Positions 11,701 to 21,700 of a DNA stretch of 64,000 bases are shown in pieces. A model generated the notes under the pieces. The model worked only from the letters and a program-made list of their open reading frames with translations. It was not told where the DNA came from and made no database searches. The first letter of the stretch is position 1. Each line of letters begins with the position of its first letter. The translations under genes were made by a program, and so were the position numbers. This DNA comes from Heliocidaris erythrogramma (taxonomy: Eukaryota > Echinodermata > Echinoidea > Camarodonta > Echinometridae). Location of the stretch: the NCBI GenBank assembly GCA_025617745.1, contig CM046867.1, forward strand, positions 24,544,705 through 24,608,704, given 5' to 3'.

Positions 11701-14036
11701 AGAGAACTTTCATGAACAACATACATTCTTCATCTATAGAGGTATCTCCATACACAATACCAAGTCTGAGCTATGCCTGGTTCTGGAGAAGAAGATGTTT
11801 GAAATTTACATAGCTTTTACAATTGGGGGCCTTCCCCCTGGGCCCCCCTGGGGGCCACATGTACCATTTTAGCAACTTTGGGTCCCCTACCGCTAAGGAT
11901 GATTCCTACCAAGTTTGGTTGAATTCCGATCATGTGTTTTGGAGAAGAAGATCAGAATGTACATTTTGCCTGGCAGCGCCCCCCCCCTCCAGTATGTTAC
12001 CCCCGCAGGGCCCCTACAGGGCCACTCAGAGAAATTTCATGAACAACATTCATTCTTCATCTATAGAGGTATCTCCATACACAATACCAAGTCTGAGCTA
12101 TGCCTGGTTCTGGAGAAGATGATGTTTGAAATTTACATAGCTTTTACAATTGGGGGCCCTCCCCCTGGGCCCCCCTGGGGGCCACATGTATCATTTTAGC
12201 AACTTTGGGTCCCCTACCCCTAAGGATGATTCCTACCAAGTTTGGTTGAATTCCGATCATGGGTTTTGGAGAAGAAGATGAAAATGTAAAAAGTTAACGG
12301 ACGACGGACGACGCACGACGCACGACGGACGACGGACGACGGACAAATTTCCATCGCAATAGCTCACTCGAGCCTTAGGCTCAGGTGAGCTAAAAAGGGC
12401 TTCATGTATACGGCATTTACACTGCATGAAGCCAGGATTTTTATTCCGCCATTCTAATTGAGCCGGTTTTATACATGTAGCAGGTTATGAAAAATGCCCT
12501 GGAAAATCCCTTTCCTATGGTGCAAAGTCTGACAAAATTTCCATTAGCTAAACAAAAAGTCAACGTAGATGGCACTAAGTGAGTTGAGACCTCAACGTTT
12601 ACTAATGGAAATTTTGTCAGACATCAGGCGCGGATCCAGGGGGGGGGGGGCAAGGGGTGGGCGCCCCCCCCCCCCCCCGTTTTGTCTGACAAAGTATGCC
12701 CCGGACCCCCTAGATGGCCATTTAGCTTCGTCGAACGGAGGGTTCCTCAGTGTGCGCCCCCTCCCTTTCTGAAAATCCTGTATCCGCCCCTGGACATCTC
12801 CACCATTGCACATCGTATAGTTTTGATTATGGTATCTGCAGTACAAGAAGATCCATGGATACACAAACACTGGTGAGTTCGGCTATATTAGCTAATATGC
12901 CCAGTAATCCTCAAATTGGCAAAAATCCTACTTAGGATATCAAAAAAACAGTGAGCAGAACAGAGGTACTGAATTTCTATAGAGTGGAGGTATAAAGCCT
13001 TAAGAGCAACAAGCTGTACCGTCCACTGCTCGTGGTCTAGTGGTAAAGAAATCTGCATGGTTGAAGTATCCTTATTCTAAACCGCACGTTCTACAATGCT
13101 GCTGGTTCGAATCCCGCTCTTCTTGACTGATATTTTTTTCAGTTATGAATTAACAATAGCGTTTATTCCGTTGAGAATGATCAGAATTACAATAATAAAA
13201 ACACAAGAAACTTGACTAAATATTCACTTGGTCAGGTGGATTTAATGGAGGCTGGGCATAATAACGAATTTGGCCGTGAGTTCTCGGAAATTTCTTATGC
13301 TATATTTTGTCTTTTTTTCCTGTTAATTTTGAAAATAAATATATGTGTAATGATACAAACACTCCAAAAGTTTCCCCAGGAGGAGATGCTGTGGTGAAGA
13401 ACCCGTCGGTCGCGGGAGTTACAGGAAAGGGATTTTCAAGGGCATTTTTCATAACCTGCTAAACCGGCACAATTAGAATGACAGAATAAAAATCCTGGCT
13501 TCATGCAGTGTAAATGGCGTATAGGTGTCTTGTCAGTGAGTTTTACCGACAAATTTGCTCTTAGCTAATCAGATGCAAGAATTCAGAAGCTTATAACAGT
13601 TATTGTAAATTGTCAGTTAAAGCAAGTTTTATGAAACGGGGCCCTGGACACTGCCCCACATACATGTACATATGTGATGTCTGATGATGGTTCCATCATG
13701 TCCATGAGTCATGTGACCGAGCATGGTGAGTGGGTTCATCATGTCTGCTTTAATTTTTATAATAAATTTTCTGCCAACTGCTCCAGCATCATCAGCATCA
13801 TGATCTGAATACAGATACCAAATTCTCATTCATACCCATGACAAACACAGCATTAAAGTAATAACAAAGTTACAAATGATTCATTCCTATTCAATAATCA
13901 ATATCATCATTAATTATCATGCATCAGCCATCACATCAGTGACACTGTCCTTTCTAAGTTTCTTTTCTAATTTCAGCATGATTGATTCAAAATGATTGAT
14001 CAACTCACCGTTATCCTCTTTTGTCATATTAGACAT
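5698..14036 (-). CDS. SCOC: Short coiled-coil protein SCOC, four coding exons
   Basis: Exons join 14036-14009, 8282-8160, 6801-6663 and 5731-5698 to give 107 residues. The core reads [19 protein letters not shown], nearly identical to animal SCOC, preceded by an acidic N-terminus and a leucine heptad region ([15 protein letters not shown]) that forms the coiled coil. Known role of the family: a small Golgi/trans-Golgi coiled-coil adaptor that binds ARL GTPases, FEZ1 and UVRAG, and works in autophagy and axonal transport (UNC-69 in nematodes). Every junction has GT donor and AG acceptor, and the phases fit. The start is the ATG at 14036, giving MSNMTKEDN before the first intron; the vertebrate N-terminus varies, so other first exons are possible. 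Introns carry MITEs and repeats. Identity is certain; the last exon is inferred. Confidence 0.93.
6663..6801 (-). CDS. SCOC: SCOC exon 3 (conserved coiled-coil core)
   Basis: The exon begins after acceptor TTTTGCAG and encodes [15 protein letters not shown], then [19 protein letters not shown] and [11 protein letters not shown]. The coding frame reaches a TAA at 6661-6659. The bases around that stop are AAGAA|GTAAGT, a perfect donor consensus, so splicing at 6663 removes the stop and leads to the exon at 5731. If the donor is not used, the protein ends in SPKNKKK, also Lys-rich like vertebrate SCOC. Confidence 0.92.
7021..7472. mobile_element. TA-flanked MITE, short relative of the 291-1208 element
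   Basis: It begins CAGTGCATATCAAAAAATAG after TA and ends in TATACGCACTG before TA. Both arms carry the ACCAACTTTGG block and the following 150 bases in inverted orientation. It lies in SCOC intron 2. The interior is shorter than in the copy at 291, so it is a deletion derivative or a distinct subfamily. Confidence 0.75.
7475..8159. other. Remainder of SCOC intron 2
   Basis: No gene or repeat recognised except a pyrimidine-rich CTTTCCTTCC tract near 7805-7840. Confidence 0.4.
8160..8282 (-). CDS. SCOC: SCOC exon 2 (acidic region and first coiled-coil heptads)
   Basis: This 123-base exon has acceptor TTTCTGTGCAG and donor GTAAAT, phase 1-1. It encodes an acidic stretch ([14 protein letters not shown]) followed by [12 protein letters not shown], which aligns with vertebrate SCOC NQVLELQHTLED. 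It supplies the N-terminal half of the coiled coil. Confidence 0.9.
8283..11028. other. SCOC intron 1, left part
   Basis: No exon could be supported. A short CpG-richer stretch at about 8990-9090 (containing CCCGGGGGCGGCGGC) stands out from the AT-rich background and could be an old promoter or alternative first exon, but no transcript signal is visible. The remainder (9200-11000) shows no clear structure. Confidence 0.35.
11029..12396. mobile_element. Non-autonomous element with 327-bp internal tandem units
   Basis: The element starts ACAAGAGCCCCAGGGGGCAC and ends with a hairpin (AGCTCACTCGAGCC, then GGCTCAGGTGAGCT) followed by AAAAA. The body holds about three near-identical 327-base units (compare 11496, 11823 and 12150) separated by poly-C tracts. 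A GGACGAC minisatellite at 12297-12345 precedes the end. Related copies are at 33011, 34528 and 51080. No protein is encoded: one frame stays open across units only because 327 is divisible by three. The hairpin followed by CTAA resembles a Helitron 3' end, but this is not proven. Confidence 0.75.
12297..12345 (+). repeat. GGACGAC minisatellite
   Basis: Tandem 7-base units (GGACGAC and the variant GCACGAC) just inside the 3' end of the 327-bp-unit element. Related copies at about 33898, 35422 and 51900 have fewer units. Confidence 0.85.
12527..12622. repeat. Perfect 21-bp stem hairpin
   Basis: GTCTGACAAAATTTCCATTAG at 12527-12547 is the exact reverse complement of 12602-12622, with a 54-base loop. 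It sits inside the foldback element and may be a shorter MITE of its own. Confidence 0.8.
12625..12792. mobile_element. Short MITE with GGATCC-like ends and poly-G/C tracts
   Basis: The ends CAGGCGCGGATCCAGG and (reverse complement) CAGGGGCGGATACAGG are inverted. Between them are a G10 tract and a C15 tract. It has no coding capacity. Confidence 0.6.
13026..13130 (+). repeat. tRNA-like SINE head
   Basis: It has Pol III box A (TGGTCTAGTGG) and box B (GGTTCGAATCC) separated by more than a normal tRNA allows, and a T-run follows at about 13133. No cloverleaf folds. Most likely a SINE or tRNA pseudogene. Confidence 0.5.
14009..14036 (-). CDS. SCOC: SCOC exon 1 (start codon exon)
   Basis: Twenty-eight coding bases encode MSNMTKEDN plus one base of an Asp codon. 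The donor GTGAGT follows directly at 14008. No earlier in-frame ATG was seen next to it. The join to the exon at 8282 restores a GAC codon. Because the peptide is short and not conserved, this exon rests on its good donor, its phase and its position. Confidence 0.65.
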
Positions 14037-14660
14037 TGCTTGTTCAACATAAACACGAGTGAGAAAGTTCTTCCTTCTTATGAAAGGAGCCAATTATATC
14101 AATATATTTCACAAAAGATTGTCTTCCTTCTGTCCTCCAGCCTTGGCTTGGCCTTGGGCAATCACTGAGCATCTGATGATGTACGGCGGGTTCGTGATGT
14201 GTACATGGGCATGTGAACAGTCTGAATACGGCGGACACGCCTATGCACGCGATTTACACGTATGTATGTAATAACACGTCCACGACATCCAATCACTTGC
14301 GCGATCGAGAGATCATCCATCCAACATTGTAACAAAATGTGATAGAATTTGAAGTCATGTTCTAAATCAAATGTGACTTTTGCCTTTTAATAGTTACATA
14401 TACTCCCAAGAGGTATAATATTGCCTGACCACGGCAAACACACAATTTGTGGCCCGTTTTCCCCGTCGGCCTGCTTCGGTCTCTTTTCTCCTTTTCAGCT
14501 GCTATATGCTGCATGTACTTGTATACTCGCTCGATCGACTGTAAAGATTATGCAAAACCTTAACGTAGAGGGCCTAGGACCGGTTGCGTTTCTCGATCTA
14601 AATCACGGTTGTTGCTGTTGGTTTTTATGTTGTTGTTGCTTGTCAGCAGGGGTGTCGATC
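14037..14660. other. Upstream region of SCOC
   Basis: This should hold the SCOC 5' UTR and promoter (minus strand). An inverted CCAAT word is present near 14289. No TATA box or other gene was recognised. Confidence 0.35.
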
Positions 14661-14667
14661 CGTGTTC

Positions 14668-14670
<3 letters not shown>

Positions 14671-14703
<33 letters not shown>

Positions 14704-14715
14704 GGGGGGGGGGGG
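14671..14715 (+). repeat. Poly-T followed by poly-G
   Basis: About 32 T residues directly followed by 12 G residues. It sits at the start of a dispersed repeat cluster. Apparent proline- or lysine-rich reading frames here are artefacts of the tracts. Confidence 0.95.
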
Positions 14716-14749
14716 CGGTTGACCGTCAACCGCGTTTCAGGCCAGGATT

Positions 14750-15170
14750 TAATTTTAGGGGGCGGTTGTGGGCATTGGTGATGGGCACGTGAAGCGTGCT
14801 CCGGGGGGGGGGGGGGGGGGGGGGTGAAGGGAGGGGGAAATTTCCCTCTTCCCGCGCGAAGCGCGCTCTGACGTTTTAGCAAATTTGAGAGAAAAATAAC
14901 GGCTCGTAGCACCTTATTTTAGGCGGAAAGTTAGTTCGGACGTCCTGACTGCTTTTCATTTACTTGGACACAATACTGAACTGTATGTATCAGGGGTGGG
15001 TGCAGGGAGGGGGAAGTTTCCCCCTTCCCAAGCAAAGCGCGAAAACTTTGACCTTTTATAGCAAATTTGAGAGAAAGATAACGGCTCGTATAGCAAGCCA
15101 TTAGGCGGAAAGTTTTTTTCAGCGGGGGAGGGTGTGGAAAGGGGGTATCCCCTTCCACGCCAGGAACTTT
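14750..15170 (+). repeat. Dispersed repeat, two tandem diverged copies
   Basis: Copies at about 14820-14940 and 14990-15170 share GCAAATTTGAGAGAAA, ATAACGGCTCGTA and GGCGGAAAGTT. Three more partial copies lie inverted at 27520-27900. There is no coding capacity. The family ends next to long G-tracts. Confidence 0.7.
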
Positions 15171-15564
15171 TTTAAAAATCTGTCTATATTAAATCCTTGC
15201 ATTTTGGAGCATCCCAAGATGGTTTTTAATGAAAGAAGGAATGCACGGATCTACGCCAATGGACGGAACCCTTTAATAGATAATGGTGAGTGATCGAATT
15301 TTCGCATTGAAATTATGGCATTTATTTCCTTACTTCTAATCATTAAAGAATGTGATCATGGTATTTCAAGATCAAATATAATGAGTTTGGATAATTATTA
15401 GTTTTAAGTTAATGTATAATATTTATTTATTTTATCGAAAAATGTGGGCCATCCCCCCAGGGGGGGGGGGGGGGCGGGGTATATATACCCCCGGTTTCGA
15501 CACCCATGCTTGTCAGATATCTTTTGTTTGTTTTCAACAACCCAAAAATCAAAATCAAAGAAAC

Positions 15565-15595
<31 letters not shown>

Positions 15596-15970
15596 AACAG
15601 CAACGAAAAACAACAGTTAAAATGGCTAATATTTTTTGGAGCGTTTGTATCATGACTTGGGAGATTAGTCCTTAGCTCGAGAGAACACTTTTATAAATGT
15701 GTGACAAAACTCTGTTTGACGGCTCGGGGTACGTACCTACTTTCACCCCGGCTGGATTCGGGGGGGGGGGGGGCATTTCGACAATTGTCGTCTTAGGGTT
15801 AATGGTACTGTGGACCGTCAATGTCATTTTAAGCATAATGTCTGGCATAAATATTGTGGCCCTTAACATCTGGTATTATGCCCATAGAAGAATATGAGAT
15901 AATCAGCCTCAGGCAATAGGGTTTAACCCTCCCCCCCCCCCCCCTTGGGCTACCAAGTGAACATGTGTCA
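15171..15970. other. Repeat-rich spacer with G/C tracts
   Basis: Contains G-tracts at about 15460 and 15762, a C-tract at about 15931, and an A/C-rich AAACAAAAC run near 15565-15600. No gene seen. Confidence 0.5.
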
Positions 15971-16013
15971 GTTTTTCTATGCACATATCACTGTGATATG
16001 TGCATAGAAAAAC
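15971..16013. repeat. 43-bp perfect palindrome with one-base spacer
   Basis: GTTTTTCTATGCACATATCA and the following C are mirrored exactly by 21 bases after a single T. It could extrude a cruciform or be the remains of two joined inverted termini. Confidence 0.9.
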
Positions 16014-16131
16014 GCCATGATGTGTCTAGACCCACACAGTATATGTTCCTAGCACTCGACTCAGTTATATTCCCAGTCACTTTTCGTTTGTATCTTGACT
16101 TTTAAACATGTGGTTAGAGTTGGACCAAAAA

Positions 16132-16205
16132 ATTAAGAACGCACACTGGAGAGAAACATTTCAAGTGCAAATATTGTGAGAAGATATTCAACTCATCTTA
16201 TTAAC
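16132..16205 (+). pseudogene. C2H2 zinc-finger fragment
   Basis: The frame reads LRTHTGEKHFKCKYCEKIF and then NSSY before a TAA. This is the conserved linker plus the first half (both cysteines) of a Kruppel-type finger; the two histidines are missing. An in-frame stop lies 12 bases upstream of the first intact codons. It is a lone fragment with no splice evidence, so probably a retroposed or decayed piece. Confidence 0.65.
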
Positions 16206-16779
16206 TTATTACGTTAATAACCAAACACAGTTATATGTTACTTGATTTAAAAAGACGTTATCATGGACTACTTTTTATGGTCTCCATTGCGTTAGTATAG
16301 ATGCCAGGAAAACATCACTTACGGGGGTTCAAAATGAAAAAAAAAAAAAAATTGGCTCGCCGCTACGCGGCTCGCGGACTTCGCGGCTTGTCTTTGGGCC
16401 AAACCCCCCTTGGAAAAGAGCTAGATCCGCTCTTGCGTGAGTCTTCTGTCAACTTGACTTCTTCTGTGGGCTCACATGACCGATGGCCCGTGATATACCG
16501 ACAATATTGTTCTCGTGGGTCTCCTTGTCACTTTTAAGAGGGTTCAGTAGATAGAAAATGTCGGTCTCGTGGGCTCTCGGTCTTCTGGGATGACTCCATC
16601 TCATCAACGCAACGTTCATATAACGATAACCTAGCCGATCTTTTTAGGTATATAAGCTACATCGGTGATAAGAACAAAATCTCGGATCTCTTCGAATTGA
16701 TTCCCTCAATCAGATCAGAAGTCTGGATATCTATTAATTTTGTCAAGATTGACATAATAAACATTCCCACACTATAATG

Positions 16780-17045
16780 ATAATCATTATTGTCACCACT
16801 ATCATCATGGATCATTAACATCACCGCCATCACTTTATTATCACTTTCATCATCACTATGCACTTCCACCATCAAAATCAACATCACTATAGCGATTATT
16901 GTCACCATGCATCACCATGGTATCATCATCATCATCATCATCATCCACTTTACTAATTTCTACCATGCCTTCCTCCACCATTATCACCACCATTCTCCTC
17001 CTCCTCATTCCCGTTGTCACCATCGTCATCATCATCATACCCATA
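16780..17045. repeat. Degenerate ATC/CAT trinucleotide repeat
   Basis: Interrupted CAT/ATC triplets over about 265 bases. All six frames give biased open stretches (His-, Ser-, Ile-, Met- or Asp-rich), so no protein is inferred. Confidence 0.9.
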
Positions 17046-18329
17046 ATGGGTAAGAAGTTTTTAAAAATATTAAATTCGATCATTCAGTCATTCACATATC
17101 ATATGCGCCATATTTCTTCCATTCCCATGCAAGTGCTGGTAATAAACTAATGTTGTCATGTAGTTAATAAAGTAAATTTTAGCAGGATTTTTTCCCCCTC
17201 ATCACAAAACACGAAAGAAATGTTTGATGTTTCCCTTGATATGGTTTGATTTTATTTTAGTGAAAAGAAACATATACATTGACATGATAACTTGTATGGA
17301 AGTTGACAATTAGCTTATTTCCAATGGGGTCTTACACGAATATTAATTTTATACATCCAAGTATAAGAAAATAAATTCCGATTCCGTTGCCATGGCAACC
17401 ACACTAAATTTGCAAATATATGCAACAAATAATCCATCCCATGAGTTGCCAAAACGGAATGGTCGTGTATTTTATGGGACTGTTCATTAATGTAAACAAT
17501 GTGTAATCCATGTTAAATCATGTTATCTCTCTCTCCCTCCCTCTCTTGTTTCTAGAAGTAGAAACATTCTCAAGATTCTGTTTCGTCGACGCAGTAGCAT
17601 AACTGTTGGCTCCGCCTATGGCAAGATAAGTATTTTTTATTCAGTAATACATACATCTGCCACTGCCACATCGCATCACTCTAAAAAGTGTGATCAAATA
17701 AAATGTAATACAGATTTTGCCTATTTCATCGCTTTGTAGACAATGATTGTCCAACAATTCAATATTATAAGAATAACTTTTTGTTTTGGTTGTTCCTGTT
17801 CATTTATATTATTTTCCTATTTAAAATTCACAAATGATAATGATTTTGAAAAGAAGAGGAAGTCTCCGGAGATTCAGATTTCAGATTTCGTTCATTCAAC
17901 GTTTTCAATAGTGATAACATAAAGTAAATGCAATAACAACAATGATAACTATACATTTTCCCTTATATCTGATTACATAATTACATATCAGTAAGTAAAA
18001 TATATGATACACAAATAATGACCTATAAGGGATATTTTTTATTCAAAGAGTAGGACATGTTTAAAAGCAAAGCTTGTATATTCAGTAAAATAATAATGGT
18101 AACTAGAACCAATTTGTCACTGAGTACGAATCCGGTGGTCAATTTTATACAAATGTTAATAATCCATCATGATTATCATAATTAATTTCTTGGTACTACA
18201 AAATTTCAATATGGCAGTTTTTCGTGCCATATTGAGATTATCATAATGTTGACGTAGACGAATGACAAAATGATGTGAAAGATGACTCTCATAAAAAAAT
18301 ATATAGAATGATGACAATGATAATAATAA
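17046..18329. other. Spacer, nothing supported
   Basis: AT-rich sequence. One good-looking acceptor (CTCTCTTGTTTCTAG near 17555) is followed by a frame open for about 55 codons, but no donor or recognisable protein was found. Confidence 0.35.
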
Positions 18330-18730
18330 TTATATTCACGATTGTGATGATTTCAAACGTGTCCTAGTATCTTCAATTCCCCTATATACCGTGGAATAGC
18401 GTCCCTTTTCGTTCAATTTGGTGGGCGATTTTTGGAAAACTGCTTGTAATGGCATAAAACGTGTGTGAAATGAATTTAGGATGACTTGGTGCATTTCTAA
18501 ATTGTACGTGTGCGTTGATGAATATGAAATTTTAAAGCACAAAATTAACTTTAATTTTGCCAAGTATGAAGTGAAACTGCCTTTTCGTTTGCGAGATATA
18601 ACAACAAAATGGGCCCTTGATGACGTCATGATGACCTAATAACCTTCAAGACCTTATTGGAACTTCATCTCATAGAGCCTGATGACTGACGACACTTTGA
18701 AGAAAAATGACTTTCCAGATTTAGAGAAAT
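18330..18730. repeat. Dispersed repeat related to 23880-24250
   Basis: Both regions share ordered blocks: a GATGACGTCA word, GATGACCT, then CTGATGACTGACGA followed by a TTTGAAGAAAA run and a GTGGG end. They are diverged copies of one repeat. No coding. Confidence 0.55.
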
Positions 18731-18751
18731 CTTGGACACAATAAGTGGGGA

Positions 18752-21700
18752 GTGATTGATTGATTGATTTTATTCGTCAGGTATATTGCAATACAAACAC
18801 ATCGAGGTACCATGACAGGATAGCCCATGAAAGCCGAAAAATGGCTTATTTCCAATGGGGTCCTTACCTAAATAGCTGATAAAATATACACTAAGAAAAC
18901 ACATTAGTACGGCTACAAGATTATCGTATATAAGTACGAAAAGTAATAAGAATGTACTAAAGTAGCAAAATAAAACATGACATTTTTATAAAGTAGGCGA
19001 AGACTACATAAATGTGAAAAAAAACTTACTCAACGGAAATAAACTATATACAGAAAATGAAACTATCGATAATAAACGTTGGTTACATAAGTCATATACT
19101 ATAGGAAAAAACCCTCTGAGCTACAAAAAGGAGAGGAGAAATACAGTTATGGAGTAGACACATTTTTCAGATGATGCTTCAATACCCTTTTAAAATGTAA
19201 ACAATTCTTAACTGATCTTAACATGATTTGTGAGGGAATTCCAGAAAAGAATACCGTTAAAATAAAAGGAATTTCCAATTTTACCTTTCCGCTTAGGCAC
19301 TACGAAATTAAATTGACTATTTCTAGTGTCATGCCCATGAACACTTGAAGAACGAGTAAAATTATTTGAAATGTAGTGATCTGCATTAGAGTAAAAAATC
19401 TTATGTACATGGTGAATTAAAAGTTGTTGTGATCTAAGGTTTATATGAAGAAGACCAGCTGTTTCAAGTTCACTCTTCCCAATGTGTGTTCTTGGTGGTA
19501 AGTGATTGATAAATCTTACAATCTTATTTTGAATTATTTTTAACTTGTTTTGATCCACGTGGCCTAGACTGCAGTACCATGCCGCAGTAGCAAAATCAAA
19601 TAAACATTGTATTAAGGAAAAACTTAAAATGCGTCTTGATTTTAAGTTCATGCAATTTTGATAACGATACAAAAATTTTAGACGAGCATTAGCTTTTTTG
19701 ACAATACTGTCAACCAAACTTGAGCAAGAAAGATCACTAGCTATATTTAGTCCTAAATACTTCACAGAATCCTGTCTCTTAATGAGTTCATTGTTATAAC
19801 TTATATTGAAATCATCAGTATACTTCAACCTACCCCGCGAACAAAACAAAATACTTTCGGTTTTACCAATATGTAAGTTAAGCTTATTTGCTGTCATCCA
19901 ATTAACACAGTTTGATAATTCTAAGCTAAGTTTTCCCCGATCAGCTTAGGATCAGTACCAGAATATAGTAACACACTATCATCCGCATATAAAAGTCATT
20001 TACTGTCGTTGACACAAACACACATATTAATGTAGCACATGAAAAGAATGGGTCCCCCTATGCTCCCCTGGGGAACTCCGCATGTTATGGGCATAGAATC
20101 GGAGAGTACATTTTGCAACGAGACAACTTGATGACGATTGGTCAAGTAAGACCTAAACCATTGCACACATGCAGAATTACTTCTAATTTACTTAACAGTA
20201 TATTATGGTTAACGGCATCGAAGGCTTTTTGCAAGTCAAAAAGAACCATCCCGACAAAACGTCCTTGGGAAATTTCGTTCCTGACAAATCTAACAGGTGA
20301 ATAAGACAAGTTTCAGTGGAATAACCATTTCTAAAACCAGATTGAAATTCGTATATTATTTTGTTTTCTTGAAAATAGTTCTCTAATTGGGCATACACAC
20401 ATTTCCCCAGGACCTTCGAGACTATACTTTTAAGTATAGTCTCGAAGGTCCTGGAGAAATGTGTGTAAACGCTAATCGGTCTATAATTGCAAACATTAGT
20501 TTTATCTTTCTTTTTATAAAGGGGTGTTACTTTTGCAATTTTCATTTCATCAGGGAAGGTGGAAGTTGAGATAGATAAGTTAATAATGTAAGTTAAAGGT
20601 TTATACAAATATTTAGCTCCATCCTTCAAAAATCTGGCAGGTACCAAGTCAAGCCCGGTACTTTTTGATATTTTCAACTTATTTAATTCATCTAAAACAA
20701 ACTTTTCTTTGACAGGAGAAAAACGAAAACCTTCTTTCGATACACCCTTACTGTCTTATAATTTTTGTAATTTAACACTGTCCGTTCCAAATTCATTTGT
20801 GTTGCTATCTGGCAGATTACTAGCTAATTTTTCTGCCACAGTTGTGAAATAATTGTTAAATTCGTTCGCTATCCTCATATTATCATGACATAACTCCCCT
20901 TGGATATTAGTAACATTCTCTTTAATATTCTTTTGCTTGTTTTTACAACCTAAATCTTTCAGATTCTTCCACAACTTTTTAGAATCATTTTTATGCTCAT
21001 CAATTTGATTTTGGAAGTATTCATCTTTAGCCTGTCTCACTTTTCTTTGCACCAAATTGCGTAAAAGTTTATATTTCTTTTCTAATTCTAAATTACCATA
21101 ATCCCTTTTCATTCTTTAAAAAACTATATTTCTTTGTCGTATTAACGAAATAATTTCAGCATTCATCCACTTATCGGTTCTTTGCTTAATTCTAACTTGT
21201 TTTAATGGAGCACATTTATCAACTATAGACATGAAAATATTTTTGAAAATTGACCACGCAGTATTTACTTCTTTACATTCTAATATGTCAGACCAATTGA
21301 CTTGAGATAAAACATTATTAAAATCATCTATACAATACTTTCTCATACACCGAATATTTATATGTATATGCTGTCAGAATACAGGTCTTATAAGCTTCCT
21401 AGAGCAGTAGATTAAAAAATGATCACTTAGGCCAATTTCAATAACACCACTTTGACAAATATTTTCTTCTTTACTGCTGATTACATGGTCTATTAACGAT
21501 GAAGTGGCCGATGTTGTTCGAGTGGGTTTAGTTATAAGTTGATTCAAACCATTTAAATTAAAAATATTCTTGTATTTTTTTGATAATGAAGACTGCTGCA
21601 AAAGGCAGATATTCACGTCCCCTAAAATTATAACCTCATCATCTTTTGTTAATTTATCCAAGGTGTCAGTGAGATATTCAATAAAACAATGGTCTGTAGG

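Larger units (their letters stand above)
12407..13523. mobile_element. Foldback element with about 110-bp inverted arms, nested insertions
   Basis: The left arm (12407-12516: TATACGGCATTTACACTGCA ... AATCCCTTTCCT) is repeated inverted at 13426-13523, with a few mismatches. Ends are TA-rich (TATACG / CGTATA), suggesting TA duplication. Inside lie a 96-base hairpin, a poly-G/poly-C MITE and a tRNA-like SINE. No transposase is seen. It abuts the end of the 327-bp-unit element. Confidence 0.7.

Noticed and set aside
11280..12199. Repeated frames containing [11 protein letters not shown] and [10 protein letters not shown]
   Set aside because: They arise because the 327-base repeat unit is divisible by three. 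Frames in other copies (33398, 34980, 51316) break at C-tracts, so no gene is inferred.
14421..14912. Frames with poly-Phe, poly-Gly or poly-Pro/Lys
   Set aside because: Artefacts of the poly-T/poly-G tract at 14671-14715.
16301..16537. Basic 78-codon frame with KKKKK and RRYAARGLRG
   Set aside because: It starts in an A-tract and has a palindromic GC-rich word (CGCCGCTACGCGGCTCGCGG); no domain and no splice context.
16657..17150. Overlapping frames rich in His, Ser/Ile or Met/Asp
   Set aside because: They are all translations of one interrupted ATC/CAT repeat in different frames.
17555..17760. Possible exon after a strong pyrimidine-tract acceptor
   Set aside because: The following frame has no donor, no recognisable protein and no partner exon.
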